Assembly (NCBI GenBank): GCA_017531845.1
Contig: JAFXKI010000003.1
Location: forward strand, 96,354-160,353
DNA from: Opitutales bacterium
Lineage (GTDB): Bacteria > Verrucomicrobiota > Verrucomicrobiia > Opitutales > UBA953
Length of the DNA stretch: 64,000 nucleotides
Direction: 5' to 3'
Part shown: positions 31,368 to 41,718 of the stretch, in pieces
How positions within the stretch are numbered: position 1 is the stretch's first letter
Layout: the number at the start of each line of letters is the position of its first letter
Position numbers and translations under genes: made by a program
The notes under the pieces: model-generated
Database searches by the model: none
Told to the model about the DNA's origin: nothing
Seen by the model: the letters and a program-made list of their open reading frames with translations, nothing else

Positions 31368-31416
31368 AGATTTTTTCCGGACGGGAACACTCCGGCAAAC
31401 GATGCGCGCCTGCGTT

Positions 31417-33540
31417 TTATTTACGTTTGGCGCGGAGTTTCGCCAAGAGCCAAGGCGGGAGCTTGCGTTTTTTGCCGTCGGATGCGGCTACGGACTTTTT
31501 TGCGGAAGTTTTTTTGCGAGCGATAGAAGACCCGATTCCGCTCAAAAAATCCTCTTCTTCCCGCGTCAATACATCAGCATCTCGCGGCACGGAAATATGG
31601 CGCGGGATTTTGGAAATTCCGGCAAGGGCTTTTTTATCAACGCGTTCCCGCGGATGCTCCGGCCAGCACAGCTCAAAATTTTCTTTTCCGAACATAACAG
31701 CGGAGCCGAAAGCGGTAAGTCCGCACAAGGGATATTCCGTGTCGCGGGAAATGCTGAGTAAGCCTTCGCGCACCATTTCGTCCATAAGGGAGCTGATATA
31801 TTCGCGCCCTTCGCGTTTCAAAATTCCGTAGGTGGAAAGCTTGTCGCAACCGGCTTGGAGCGTGGCGGCATTGCGGCTTCCGACGAGGCAGTCGACGATG
31901 CGCTGGCGTCCGAAACGGGCGTTCCATTCACCGTTTCCGCGTTTGGAAGACATGCGGGCGACGCCGCTCAAAATCTTTTTCACAACCGTCAGTTCATCAA
32001 TGTCGGGAACGCGGCGCGTATTGTTTTTGAGCGCGAGGCAAACATCGCATTTCCCGCAGGGTTTTGCCTCGGAAAGATCGCCGAAATAGCGCAAAACGGA
32101 TTCCTGGCGGCAGACGGGCGCGTAAGCAATGCGGATTAAATCCTCCAGTTTTTTTTCGTCGCGGGCGCGTTTTTCTTCGAGTCCGTCCCACGGGATTTCG
32201 AGTCGAGAGCTTTTTAAATCGGGATTGAGCAGGCGGGTTCCTCGAATTCGCGTTCCCGCAATATCAAAGCGCTCGATGACGCCGAAGCGCGCGAGAAGCC
32301 CGATGCTTGTCGAGACCGCCATCGGATTGATTTTTTCCCCGCAGTAAAATTCGGTTTGCTCGGCAAGGTCGTCGACGGAAACGCGCAGTTCGTTTCCGTT
32401 GTCGGCGAGTTTGCGCATGGTATCGTAAACGGCACAGATGACGCGCTTGCCGGGATTTGCACCTTCGATGAAAAATTCCTGCACACGCTTGTCGGCGTAA
32501 TTGAAAAAAAGTTCGCACACGGCGGGAGAGCCGTCGCGTCCGGCACGCCCGGCTTCCTGGTAGTAGGCTTCAACGCTTCCGGGCATTTCGTAGTGGGCGA
32601 CGAAACGAATGTCGGAGCGGTCAATTCCCATACCGAACGCGTTAGTGGCGACAGCGATATCGGCGGCTTTCGACATGAATTTATCCTGCGCCGAGGAGCG
32701 CTCCGCGTCGTTCATCCCGCCGTGGTACATGATGAGATTGACGCCAAGCGCGGACAGATCATCGGCGACGCGCTCTACGCTTTTTCGTGTTGCGCAGTAA
32801 ACGATGCCGGTTTTGTGTGCAGCCGCAAGTTTTTGAATTTCGCGAAGTTTGGCGAGATGAAGCGTGGTTTTGCCCTCGCCTCGACGCGAAGGAGCGCCGC
32901 TTTCTATGTGGCGAATGTTAAACGACAGGTTTTCCCGGGCGAAACCGGCGACAAATTCCGCCGGATTTTCCAGCGACAAATGTTTGACAATGTCCCCGCG
33001 CACATCCGGCGTTGCCGTTGCCGTGAACGCGGCGACTACCGGGCGTTTTTTAAAACGGGAAAGTGCGTTCCCGAGGCGCAGATAATCCGGGCGGAAATCA
33101 TGTCCCCATTGCGAAAGGCAATGTGCTTCGTCCACTGCAAAAAGCGAAACGTCTACACGACTGACGGTATCGACAAAGCGTTTGGCTCGAAAACGTTCCG
33201 GTGCGATGTAAACAAGCTTGAGCGTTCCCGCGTGAATTCGGGAAAAAATTTCATTTTGCTCTTCCGCGCTTTGCATGCTGTTCAGGCAAGCGGCGGCGAT
33301 TCCTCGGGAACGCAACGCATCCACCTGATCTTTCATCAGCGCTATCAGCGGAGAAACAACGACGGTCAAATGCGGAAGCATCAACGCCGGAAGCTGGTAG
33401 CAAAGCGATTTTCCGCCGCCCGTCGGCATAATTACCAACACGTCCCGACCGCCGGAGATAGCGTCCACAATCGCGCCCTGCGGCTCACGAAAATTTTCGA
33501 AGCCGAAATATTTTTTCAGAACGGTTTGCGGCGTTTCCAT
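31417..33540 (-). CDS. recQ: ATP-dependent DNA helicase RecQ
   Basis: RecQ unwinds DNA 3' to 5' in recombination and fork repair. The N-terminal helicase shows motif I MPTGGGKSLCYQLPAL near 40, motif II AVDEAHCLSQWGHDFRPDY near 135 and motif VI QEAGRAGRDG near 330. The zinc-binding RQC part includes CRQESVLRYFGD and CGKCDVC. A winged-helix region and a basic, lysine-rich tail close the 707-residue protein; an HRDC domain is not clear. It lies 41 bp after sufB on the same strand, probably by chance of operon shuffling. Confidence 0.93.
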   Translation of the reverse strand: METPQTVLKKYFGFENFREPQGAIVDAISGGRDVLVIMPTGGGKSLCYQLPALMLPHLTVVVSPLIALMKDQVDALRSRGIAAACLNSMQSAEEQNEIFSRIHAGTLKLVYIAPERFRAKRFVDTVSRVDVSLFAVDEAHCLSQWGHDFRPDYLRLGNALSRFKKRPVVAAFTATATPDVRGDIVKHLSLENPAEFVAGFARENLSFNIRHIESGAPSRRGEGKTTLHLAKLREIQKLAAAHKTGIVYCATRKSVERVADDLSALGVNLIMYHGGMNDAERSSAQDKFMSKAADIAVATNAFGMGIDRSDIRFVAHYEMPGSVEAYYQEAGRAGRDGSPAVCELFFNYADKRVQEFFIEGANPGKRVICAVYDTMRKLADNGNELRVSVDDLAEQTEFYCGEKINPMAVSTSIGLLARFGVIERFDIAGTRIRGTRLLNPDLKSSRLEIPWDGLEEKRARDEKKLEDLIRIAYAPVCRQESVLRYFGDLSEAKPCGKCDVCLALKNNTRRVPDIDELTVVKKILSGVARMSSKRGNGEWNARFGRQRIVDCLVGSRNAATLQAGCDKLSTYGILKREGREYISSLMDEMVREGLLSISRDTEYPLCGLTAFGSAVMFGKENFELCWPEHPRERVDKKALAGISKIPRHISVPRDADVLTREEEDFLSGIGSSIARKKTSAKKSVAASDGKKRKLPPWLLAKLRAKRK

Positions 33541-33581
33541 GAAAAGAGAAGCGGCTTCCCTAACCTTTAAGTCCTAATTTT

Positions 33582-35015
33582 CTATGCAACCGAGCCTTCC
33601 ATCTCCATTTCAATAAGGCGTTTGAGCTCAACGGAATATTCCATCGGAAATTCTTTAACGAGATCGTTCACGAAACCGTTCACGGCAAGGCTCATCGCTT
33701 CCGCCTCCGTCAGCCCGCGCTGGCGCATGTAGAAAATTTGGTCCGCGGAAACCTTGGAAACGCTTGCTTCGTGCTGGGTTTGAGAAGTATTTCCGTGCAC
33801 GGTAATTGCCGGATACGTTCCCGTTGCCGAATGCGTATTAATGAGAAGCGTATGGCACTCACTGTTGTTTTTACAACCGCTCAGAGATTTCGGCATCGAA
33901 ACCAAGCCTCGATAATTCGCTTTGCCGTCCCCGGTGGAAACGGATTTTGAAATAATATTGGAAGTCGTTCCGTCCGCAAGGTGGATCATTTTTGCACCGG
34001 TATCCTGCTCCTGCCCCGTGTGCGCAAGCGCGATAGAGAGCACCTCTCCGCGGGAACGCGCGCCTTTGAGCACGACTGCCGGATATTTCATCGTCAGGCG
34101 CGAGCCGATATTGCAGTCTATCCAACGAATTTCCGCGTCTTCCATCGCCATGCCGCGTTGCGTGACGAGATTGAAAACGTTGTCCGCCCAGTTCTGCACG
34201 GTAACGTATTGGATTTTTGCACCCTTGAGCGCAACAAGCTCGACGACGCCGGAGTGCAGCGTTGCCGAGCTGAATTGCGGAGCTGTGCAGCCTTCCATGT
34301 AAACAAGCTCCGCGCCTTCGTCCGCAATAATCAGCGTGCGTTCGAATTGCCCGGAATTTTCCGCATTGATTCGAAAATACGCTTGCAACGGTTGTTTCAC
34401 TTTCACGCCTTTGGGAACGTAAATAAACGAGCCGCCGGAGAAACACGCGCTGTTGAGCGCAGAAAATTTGCTGTCGGTAGTCGGAATTACTTTTCCGAAC
34501 CACGGGCGGAAAATATGTTCGTAAGTCGTCAACCCTTCGAGCGGGCCGACAAAGATAACGCCTTGCTTGGCAAGCTCGTCTTTCATGCGCGAATACGCGG
34601 ATTCCGAGTCAAACTGCGCGTCCACGCCGGCGAGGAACCTACGCTCCTGCTCAGGAACGCCGAGGCGTTCAAAAGTTTTTTTCACATCCTCGGGAACGTC
34701 CTCCCACGAGCGCGAAGCCTGCGAGCTTTTCGCCAAATAATAGCGGATTTTCGAAAAATCGATTTCCCTGATCAGCTCCGGAGCCCAATGCGTGGGCATC
34801 GGTTTCTCCTCGAAAACGCGGAGTGCTTCGTAGCGAAAATCGCGAATCCATTCAGGCTCGCCTTTCGCTTTAACGATGTAGTCAATAACGCCGCGATTGA
34901 GCCCGACGCCGGCATCGAGCGCGTAGTTTTCTTCGTAGGAAAAATTTCCGATTTCGCGGTCTACATTGATTGCGTCCGGCGCAACGATATTCTTTTTACT
35001 TTCAGTGTTTTTCAT
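33582..35015 (-). CDS. sufB: Fe-S cluster assembly scaffold SufB
   Basis: SufB is the scaffold of the SUF iron-sulfur cluster machinery, normally in a SufBC2D complex. The 477-residue protein shows [17 protein letters not shown] near 220, [19 protein letters not shown] and the C-terminal [18 protein letters not shown] and QHEASVSKV segments typical of SufB rather than SufD. No sufC, sufD or sufS is visible in the window, which is unusual since these generally form one operon. Confidence 0.95.
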   Translation of the reverse strand: MKNTESKKNIVAPDAINVDREIGNFSYEENYALDAGVGLNRGVIDYIVKAKGEPEWIRDFRYEALRVFEEKPMPTHWAPELIREIDFSKIRYYLAKSSQASRSWEDVPEDVKKTFERLGVPEQERRFLAGVDAQFDSESAYSRMKDELAKQGVIFVGPLEGLTTYEHIFRPWFGKVIPTTDSKFSALNSACFSGGSFIYVPKGVKVKQPLQAYFRINAENSGQFERTLIIADEGAELVYMEGCTAPQFSSATLHSGVVELVALKGAKIQYVTVQNWADNVFNLVTQRGMAMEDAEIRWIDCNIGSRLTMKYPAVVLKGARSRGEVLSIALAHTGQEQDTGAKMIHLADGTTSNIISKSVSTGDGKANYRGLVSMPKSLSGCKNNSECHTLLINTHSATGTYPAITVHGNTSQTQHEASVSKVSADQIFYMRQRGLTEAEAMSLAVNGFVNDLVKEFPMEYSVELKRLIEMEMEGSVA

Positions 35016-35179
35016 CGTAAAAAACTAAGTCGGCGAGCTTATTAAGAACGTGTCTCAAAGGCAAAGCAGAAAAAATTCTTTTTACAACGCACGCTCGCCA
35101 AATATTGAAAAGCGAAAAAGCCTAATTGCCTTCTCCGAGAGACTTACTTTTATGAAAAAAGTTCAAAAACGGGTTCCGC

Positions 35180-35557
35180 CTACTTTTTCAACAGGCGGGA
35201 ACGCAAGTCGAACACATTGTCAAAATCGGCAATGGAGTCGTCTTCCGTTTTTGAAAAAATTCCAACGTCAATCAGGTTGAAAACGATGTCGCCGATGTCG
35301 CGCGTGGTTTTTACGCCCCATTCGCGCAAGACGGAATACGCAAGGGCACCGAACTGTTCTTCGGCGAAATCCGCCGCGCCTTCAGAAAGCTCCTGGCCGG
35401 AAATATGGCGGCGTTTTACCGGCGATTTTCCGGAGCGACCGAGGCGACGCGCCGTCTCCGTCAGCGCGCCGGAAATGAAGACATAAGCCGCCGGCGCGAA
35501 ACGGGAATCCCGCTCGACGATAGATTCGATTGCTTTTTCAAAATCTTTTTCGTTCAT
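35180..35557 (-). CDS. Minf_1886 family protein
   Basis: This 125-residue protein matches the Minf_1886 (Plancto-Verruco-restricted) family: FAPAAYVFISGALTETARR, HISGQELSEGAADFAEEQFG and the segment ending GDIVFNLIDVGIFSKTEDD. Function is unknown. The family is restricted to Planctomycetes and Verrucomicrobia and is the clearest taxonomic clue here. It lies 165 bp upstream of sufB in the same direction. Confidence 0.85.
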   Translation of the reverse strand: MNEKDFEKAIESIVERDSRFAPAAYVFISGALTETARRLGRSGKSPVKRRHISGQELSEGAADFAEEQFGALAYSVLREWGVKTTRDIGDIVFNLIDVGIFSKTEDDSIADFDNVFDLRSRLLKK

Positions 35558-35676
35558 TTCCTGAAGGACACTTAACGCTAAACTTTCCGCTTAAAAAAGT
35601 AAATCCCTTGAGCGAGTTGCTTGCGGATTTTCTCCTGCAATTTTTGCCTGTTTCCGGGAGACGGACTCCGCCACGT

Positions 35677-37296
35677 TTATTCTTCGCCGAAATCCTCCGC
35701 CGACCAATACGCGGGAACGCCGTTTTTTCGCATATCGCGCACAATCGGAGCGGCACGGAGCTTGAAATTTTCCCAGTTTCGGCGCGCCATCGGAGTCCAT
35801 CCGGCTTCGACGATGGCGAGCGCGCGCGGGAACGCTTTTGTGTAAATCTGCTCCAGTGTAGGCAAGTGTTCCGCCCAAAGCGTGCCTTCGCAGCCGAGAA
35901 TGTAAGCCTCCTCGTTTTTCGGGCGGCCGTAGCCGGGATCAAATTCGTAAGAGCGTTTCAGCGTTGTTCGCGGCATCCAACCGTGATTCGGCTCACCGGA
36001 GTGTTGCGGGTAATCCAAATACGCGTATTCGCCAGGGCAACAAATAACCTTGTAGCCTTCGCGTAGCGCACGGTCGATTGCCTGCTTCGTCAGCCCCATG
36101 CGCCACGAATACATTACTGCGTTTTTCGGATACTTCGGCACGTCCAACTCATACCAGTACAGCGCAGTTTTTCCGGCTTTGGAAAGAGCATCGAAGTTGC
36201 GCTGAAAAAAGAACGCCATCAATTCCTGGGTATTTTTCAGTTTTTCCTTCTTCATCATCGCCCGGCAGTCCTCACAATGATCCCAGCATTTGGCAGGAGC
36301 TTCGTCGCCGCCGAGATGAAACATTTTCGACGGAAAGAGCTCACAAAGCTCGCCCAAAACGTCATCAAAAAATGTATACGTCGATTTTTTTCCGGCACAA
36401 AGCAAGGCTTCGGAAACACCGGCTTTGCTCCAGATTTCGATTTTCATTTTCGGCTGAGCTTTCAGTTGCGCGGGATCATCGTTCACGCGGTGAATGTATT
36501 CGCAGGTCAGTTCCGGATAGGAAAAAATTGCGCCCATATTGTGTCCGGGCATATCGATTTCGGGAACGATTTCGACGTGATGTCGCGCCGCAAATTTCAC
36601 GAGTTCTCGAATTTCCTTCTGCGTATAGTAGCCGCGCGTTCCCGCCGGTTTGTTTTCCTGTGCGCCGACGGACATCAGTTTTTTGTATTTCGGATTTTTA
36701 ATTTCCACACGCCAGCCCTGATCGTCGCTCAGGTGGAAATGCAAAGTATTAAATTTATACGCAGCCATCGTTTCGACGAAGCGTTTAACATCTTCCGCCG
36801 GAAGAAAATTCCTTGCCGGATCAAGCATCAGTCCGCGGTAGGAGAAGCGAGGTTCGTCCGAAATTTTCAGTTCAGGCAAATTCTTTCTCTGAGTAACGAA
36901 AAGTTGCTCCAAGGTGCGAATGCCGTAATAAACGCCGGCAGCAGAGCCGCCCGTAATCGAAATGCCGGCGGTGGTAATTTTCAGCTCGTAGGCTTCGGGA
37001 TTTTTGATGCGCCGAGAAATGTTGAGTGTAATTGTGCCGCGCGTTCCCGCCGCAGATTTTCTCTCCGTGACATTCAGCCTTTTCTTCAAAATTTTCCGGA
37101 GTATTCCCGCTTCCGACGAGAGCGATTTCGGAGCGGCAATCGTCGGAGCGGACGGCATCTTAAAAATTCCTTTTCCCCCGCTTTCAATCATTTTAGGAGC
37201 CGGCACAAGCGGCAATTCTTCAACGGGAATGCGCTCCGAAAAAGCGTACAAAATGCCTGTAAAAAAAACAACGATAGGGAGAAATACTTTCAGCAT
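35677..37296 (-). CDS. Exported GH20 beta-N-acetylhexosaminidase
   Basis: The enzyme removes terminal beta-linked GlcNAc or GalNAc. A signal peptide (LPIVVFFTGILYAFS) is followed by the GH20b domain (about 30-135) and the GH20 TIM barrel. FHLSDDQGWRVEIK near 180 and the catalytic pair in HLGGDEAPAKCW near 330 are intact. C-terminal active-site tryptophans (GTLWAEH) are present. It has 539 residues and needs neighbour-assisted catalysis by the acetamido group. With GH95 and beta-galactosidase it suggests attack on host glycans. Confidence 0.92.
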   Translation of the reverse strand: MLKVFLPIVVFFTGILYAFSERIPVEELPLVPAPKMIESGGKGIFKMPSAPTIAAPKSLSSEAGILRKILKKRLNVTERKSAAGTRGTITLNISRRIKNPEAYELKITTAGISITGGSAAGVYYGIRTLEQLFVTQRKNLPELKISDEPRFSYRGLMLDPARNFLPAEDVKRFVETMAAYKFNTLHFHLSDDQGWRVEIKNPKYKKLMSVGAQENKPAGTRGYYTQKEIRELVKFAARHHVEIVPEIDMPGHNMGAIFSYPELTCEYIHRVNDDPAQLKAQPKMKIEIWSKAGVSEALLCAGKKSTYTFFDDVLGELCELFPSKMFHLGGDEAPAKCWDHCEDCRAMMKKEKLKNTQELMAFFFQRNFDALSKAGKTALYWYELDVPKYPKNAVMYSWRMGLTKQAIDRALREGYKVICCPGEYAYLDYPQHSGEPNHGWMPRTTLKRSYEFDPGYGRPKNEEAYILGCEGTLWAEHLPTLEQIYTKAFPRALAIVEAGWTPMARRNWENFKLRAAPIVRDMRKNGVPAYWSAEDFGEE

Positions 37297-37385
37297 GATA
37301 GAATTAAACCTTCATGCGTTGTTTTTTTCAACAGGCATTTCGGAATCGTAGGGTGCAGGAGAATTCGCCCCCGCTCGTTACACCG

Positions 37386-39998
37386 CTACTTTTTGCGTGC
37401 TTTCGGCGTTCCCGCCGCCCCAGATTTTGATTTCGGCTTTTTTGTCGGGAACGCAAAAACGAGCACATTGTCTTTCACGTCCACTTTTATCGTTCCCGCC
37501 GCGAGTTTCCCGTTGCGCAAAATTTCCTCGGCAAGCGGGTCTTCAAGATTGCGCTCCACCGCACGGCGAAGCGGACGTGCGCCGAATTTTTCGTCATAGC
37601 CGGCTTCCACCAAAAATTTCAAAACGGCATCAGTCAAAACAAGTTGCACACCCTGCGCTTCGAGGCGTTTCCCGACGCTTGCTGTTTCCAAACGCACAAT
37701 TTCCGTAAGGTTTTCCTTTGTTAGCGGACGGAAGAAAATCAGCTCCGTCAGGCGGTTTAAAAACTCCGGTTTAAACGCTCGCTTGGTTTCGTCCGAAAGC
37801 CGGGATTTCGTTTTTTCAAAATCTGCGTCCGCATCAAGCCCTACATCGAAGCCCATCGCCGCATTTTTTTGCAAAATATCCGCACCGACGTTGGAGGTCA
37901 TAATTAAAACTGTGTTGCGGAAATCGACCGTCCGTCCCAACGAATCCGTGAGGCGACCGTCTTCCAAAACCTGCAGCAAAAGCTGAATCACATCCGGATG
38001 CGCTTTTTCGATTTCGTCAAACAAAACGACCGAATACGGTTTGCGGCGCACGGCTTCAGTGAGCATTCCGCCCTCTTCGTAGCCGACATAGCCCGGCGGC
38101 GAACCGATGAGGCGCGAAACCGTGTGCTTTTCCATGTATTCGGACATATCAATTTGAATGAGAGATTCGCGCTGACCGAACATGCGCTCGGCAAGCGTTT
38201 TCGCAAGATGCGTTTTCCCGACGCCGGTCGGTCCGAGGAAAAGAAACGAGCCGATCGGGCGACGCGGGTCTTTCAAATCCGCGCGGGAACGCCGCAGCGC
38301 ACGCGCAATCACGGAGCAGGCTTCATCCTGCGCGATGACGGATTTTTGCAAATCCTTTTCAAGTTCAAGAAGCTTCTGCGATTCGGATTTTTCCATGCGT
38401 GTGAGCGGAATTCCCGTCCAATCGGAAACAACGCGCAATACATGTTCTTCGGAAACGGGCGTCGCAGCGCTATCGCGAGCGCGGCGCCATTCCTCCGTGA
38501 GCAAATCGCGCTCGGCAACAAGGCGTTTTTCCTCCTGAAGAAGCGTTCCCGCGCGTTCGTAATCTTCAGCATCGGAAGCCCGTTTTTTTTCGGCAACGAC
38601 GGTATCGATTTTTTTCGAAATCTCCTCAAGCGTTTGCGGCGGCTCAAAAGAATCTATGCGAACGCGGGAACCTGCCTCGTCGAGAATGTCAATCGCCTTA
38701 TCCGGCAAATTGCGCTCGGTGATGTAGCGGTCGGAATAGCGCACGGCGGCAACGATGGCTTCCGGAGAATAGCGGCAACGATGGTGCGCCTCGTATTTGG
38801 GTGCGACACCTTGGAGAATGCGAATCGCATCGGCAGCCGACGGCGGTTCGACTTTCACGCTTTGAAAACGGCGTTCGAGTGCCGGGTCTTTTTCCACGGA
38901 TTTGCGGTATTCGGCAAGCGTGGTCGCGCCGATGCACTGCACTTCGCCTCGGGAAAGCGCGGGTTTCAGAATATTTGCCGCATCCATGGAGCCTTCCGCT
39001 CCGCCGGCACCGATAATGGTGTGCAACTCGTCGATGAAAAGAATCACGTTTTTCGCGCGCTTGATTTCTTCCATAACGAGTTTGATGCGCTCTTCAAATT
39101 GACCGCGATACTTCGTTCCCGCAATCATGAGCGCAAGATCGAGTGCGACAAGGCGTTTCCCCGCAAGAATTTCGGGAACGCTTCCGGACGCAATCGCCTG
39201 AGCAAGCCCCTCAACGATTGCCGTTTTGCCGACGCCCGCTTCTCCGATAAGCACCGGATTGTTTTTTGTGCGACGGCATAAAATCTGAATCACACGGCGA
39301 ATTTCCGCCGCACGCCCGATGACGGGATCGGTTTCTCCCTTGCGCGCAATTTCGGTTAAATCCCGCCCGAACGCTTTCAACGCCGTCATTTTCTCCTGAC
39401 GGCGATTTCCGCTTTCAATCGGATCGCGCATTTGCGGCTCGTCCGCGTTCCCGCCGGGCTCGGCTGAAGAATCAAGCGGATCCGCGTTCCCGCCGCCAAG
39501 CGCGCCGAAAATTTCTTCGGGAGACGGAATCGAACCCGCGGCGTCGGACGCGTTCGGATCTAGCTCGATACGGATTTGGCGGCGCACCTTTTCCAAAGTA
39601 AGTCCGCGTGCGGAAAGTGCTTTTGCCGCCACGCCGTCGCTTTCGGCGAGTAATCCGAGCAAAATGTGCTCGGAGCCAATGTAATTGTGCCCAAGCTGCT
39701 TCGCTTCACGCCGCGAAAGCAAAATCACTTTTTGCATGCGAGGCGTAAGCGGCACCGGATTGGAAATCCGGACATCGTCCGGCCCCGCCTGTAAATGCTG
39801 CGCGACGGCTTCGCGCAATTCTTCCGGGTCAATCCCGAGCCGCACAAGAACGTTGTGCGCGACACCGTTCCCGAGCGCGAGCAAACCGAGAAGCATGTGT
39901 TCCGTGCTTACATAGTTGTGGTGGTGCTTCGCGGCTTCGCTTGCGGCGTTGCGCATTGCATCTTTGGCTCGTTTGGTGAAATTGTCGTCGTTATTCAT
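37386..39998 (-). CDS. clpC: Clp protease ATP-binding subunit ClpC
   Basis: ClpC unfolds proteins and feeds ClpP. The 870-residue protein has two Clp_N repeats ([13 protein letters not shown] near 30 and [15 protein letters not shown] near 107), AAA module 1 (Walker [10 protein letters not shown] near 265), a UVR-type coiled linker ([16 protein letters not shown] near 490) and AAA module 2 (GPTGVGKTH near 615). The linker without a long ClpB middle domain marks ClpC. The gene is monocistronic in appearance, downstream of rsmE's 3' end and upstream of the GH20 gene. Confidence 0.94.
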   Translation of the reverse strand: MNNDDNFTKRAKDAMRNAASEAAKHHHNYVSTEHMLLGLLALGNGVAHNVLVRLGIDPEELREAVAQHLQAGPDDVRISNPVPLTPRMQKVILLSRREAKQLGHNYIGSEHILLGLLAESDGVAAKALSARGLTLEKVRRQIRIELDPNASDAAGSIPSPEEIFGALGGGNADPLDSSAEPGGNADEPQMRDPIESGNRRQEKMTALKAFGRDLTEIARKGETDPVIGRAAEIRRVIQILCRRTKNNPVLIGEAGVGKTAIVEGLAQAIASGSVPEILAGKRLVALDLALMIAGTKYRGQFEERIKLVMEEIKRAKNVILFIDELHTIIGAGGAEGSMDAANILKPALSRGEVQCIGATTLAEYRKSVEKDPALERRFQSVKVEPPSAADAIRILQGVAPKYEAHHRCRYSPEAIVAAVRYSDRYITERNLPDKAIDILDEAGSRVRIDSFEPPQTLEEISKKIDTVVAEKKRASDAEDYERAGTLLQEEKRLVAERDLLTEEWRRARDSAATPVSEEHVLRVVSDWTGIPLTRMEKSESQKLLELEKDLQKSVIAQDEACSVIARALRRSRADLKDPRRPIGSFLFLGPTGVGKTHLAKTLAERMFGQRESLIQIDMSEYMEKHTVSRLIGSPPGYVGYEEGGMLTEAVRRKPYSVVLFDEIEKAHPDVIQLLLQVLEDGRLTDSLGRTVDFRNTVLIMTSNVGADILQKNAAMGFDVGLDADADFEKTKSRLSDETKRAFKPEFLNRLTELIFFRPLTKENLTEIVRLETASVGKRLEAQGVQLVLTDAVLKFLVEAGYDEKFGARPLRRAVERNLEDPLAEEILRNGKLAAGTIKVDVKDNVLVFAFPTKKPKSKSGAAGTPKARKK

Positions 39999-40171
39999 CG
40001 CGGTTTTATATAAAGCTAAAATCGATGCAGGAAGAATGCCAAATTGAAATTTCCCGGCAAGATTCTCACCGGAGAAAACATTCGGTCCTGAAAGCGGTGG
40101 CGGGAACGGATTTCCCGGCTACGAAACTTTCGCCGCAACGGCAATTGCGCACCGAAAGCTACGTGGATAGT

Positions 40172-40933
40172 TCAGCTCAAAATCGCCCGATGCGCGCGGT
40201 CCCATGCGTTTGTTTTCGAAAGCGCAACGGCAAGAGCAACGGAAACGGCGGTTTCCACGCGCAAAACGCGCTCTCCCAAGTGGGCAAAAGTGAAACCTCC
40301 CGCACGGAGCTGCGCGCGCTCGGCATCGCTCCAGCCACGCTCCGAACCGATTGCCAAAAGCACCTCTGCCGTAGGCGGGAACGCGGTTTCCGCCAGCGAT
40401 TTTTGATTCGCGTAAACATCAAGCGCGAGGCGAAGCGTTCCCGTATCCGCGTTTTCGCGTTCGATAAAATCTTTCAGCGAAGCAAAAAAACGAAAATCCG
40501 GAAGCACGGGAACACAAGTTTGCTCGGCGGATTTTTTCAAAATACCGGCGAGCGTGGAATCGCCCGACTTCCACAAAGAACTTTCCGCATAGGCAGGGTC
40601 GCCCTTCTCGCTTCGAAAAACATCGATGCGCGCACACCCGATTTCCGATGCTGCGGAAAAAATTTTCTTCATGGTTTGCGGACGTGACAAACCCACCAAA
40701 ATCCGTACAGGCGGCGGAGAAAAGACAATGCCTTTTTCCCACTCCACGGAGAACGAAACTGCGCCGTCGGGAGAAATTGCACGCACGGTCGCCAAGCCGC
40801 GCGCACCGTTTTTTACGCCGCACCAAAAAGTTTCGCCAACGGCAATTTTTAAAACGCGCAACAAATGCTCCGCTTGCGGCGTTCCCGCCGGGAAATGCAC
40901 CGCGCCCGCATCGTCCAAAAGCACAAGATTCAT
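40172..40933 (-). CDS. rsmE: 16S rRNA (uracil1498-N3)-methyltransferase
   Basis: RsmE methylates U1498 of 16S rRNA. The N-terminal PUA-like part contains HLLRVLKIAVGE. The SPOUT domain ends with the knot motif LLAIGSERGWSDAE and FAHLGERVLRVETAV, where SAM binds. At 253 residues it fits the family. It overlaps the DUF502 gene by 4 bp (ATGA), so the two are translationally coupled. Confidence 0.9.
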   Translation of the reverse strand: MNLVLLDDAGAVHFPAGTPQAEHLLRVLKIAVGETFWCGVKNGARGLATVRAISPDGAVSFSVEWEKGIVFSPPPVRILVGLSRPQTMKKIFSAASEIGCARIDVFRSEKGDPAYAESSLWKSGDSTLAGILKKSAEQTCVPVLPDFRFFASLKDFIERENADTGTLRLALDVYANQKSLAETAFPPTAEVLLAIGSERGWSDAERAQLRAGGFTFAHLGERVLRVETAVSVALAVALSKTNAWDRAHRAILS

Positions 40934-41622
40934 GGCTCTTTGCTTCCGTTTACATGCTTCATTTCGCTCGGAATCAGCGCGCCGCCGGAAACAATCATTT
41001 TCATCGCATCAGCAACGGAAACGTCCAGCGGTTTGATTTCGTTCGCGGGAACGAAAATCATGTAGCCGCCGGTCGGATTCGGCGTTGTCGGCACAAACAC
41101 ATGCACAAGCGACGTTCCCGCCAGCCGCGAAAACTCCGTTGCGCCTTCGTGCGTAAGAAAACCGATTGTCCAGCAATCACGCCGGGGAAATTCCACCATC
41201 ACCGCACGGCTGAAAGTTTCCTCCTTTCCGCCGACGGAAAACGTGTCGATAATCTGTTTTATCGCCGAATAAATCGAGCGCACCATCGGAAGCCGGTGCA
41301 GAACCTTTTCAAGCAATCCGATGAAAAACCTCCCGAAAAGATTGCGCGAGACAAAGCCGATGAACGCAATCGCCACCGCCACGATCAAGGCGGACAAAAT
41401 CGTCACGCCGCCGTTAAACAAAGGCGTATCCGGAATTTCCGCACCGAACAAATGTAAAAAATATTTAATGCCGCCGCGCGCCGGAGAGGCCAAAAAATTC
41501 ACCAGCCAAACGATGATATAAATCGTCAGCGAAACCGGCAGACAGAACAAAAGCCCCGTCATAAACGCCTTGCGAACGCCGTCGCCAAAACCGCTCGGTT
41601 TATTTTTCGAATTATTTTTCAT
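40930..41622 (-). CDS. DUF502 family membrane protein
   Basis: This 230-residue membrane protein has two clear transmembrane segments (about 18-40, GLLFCLPVSLTIYIIVWLV, and 70-95, TILSALIVAVAIAFIGFVS). The DUF502 core follows: IPMVRSIYSAIKQ-like LPMVRSIYSAIKQIID and VHVFVPTTPNPTGGY. The function of DUF502 is unknown. It is the first gene of a pair with rsmE and is divergent from argB. Confidence 0.85.
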   Translation of the reverse strand: MKNNSKNKPSGFGDGVRKAFMTGLLFCLPVSLTIYIIVWLVNFLASPARGGIKYFLHLFGAEIPDTPLFNGGVTILSALIVAVAIAFIGFVSRNLFGRFFIGLLEKVLHRLPMVRSIYSAIKQIIDTFSVGGKEETFSRAVMVEFPRRDCWTIGFLTHEGATEFSRLAGTSLVHVFVPTTPNPTGGYMIFVPANEIKPLDVSVADAMKMIVSGGALIPSEMKHVNGSKEP

Positions 41623-41669
41623 AGATTTTTATGATTTTTTAAGCAAACGCACACAAAGTAAATTGAAAT

Positions 41670-41697
41670 TTGCAAAAAACGCCGAACTCTCTATTAT
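41670..41697 (+). promoter_or_regulatory. Candidate argB promoter
   Basis: TTGCAA (41670-41675) and TATTAT (41692-41697) are separated by 16 bp, ending 21 bp before the argB start. The close match to TATAAT and the clean spacing make this one of the better promoter candidates in the window. Confidence 0.5.
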
Positions 41698-41718
41698 TCC
41701 GCAGAATTTTCCTCTCCG

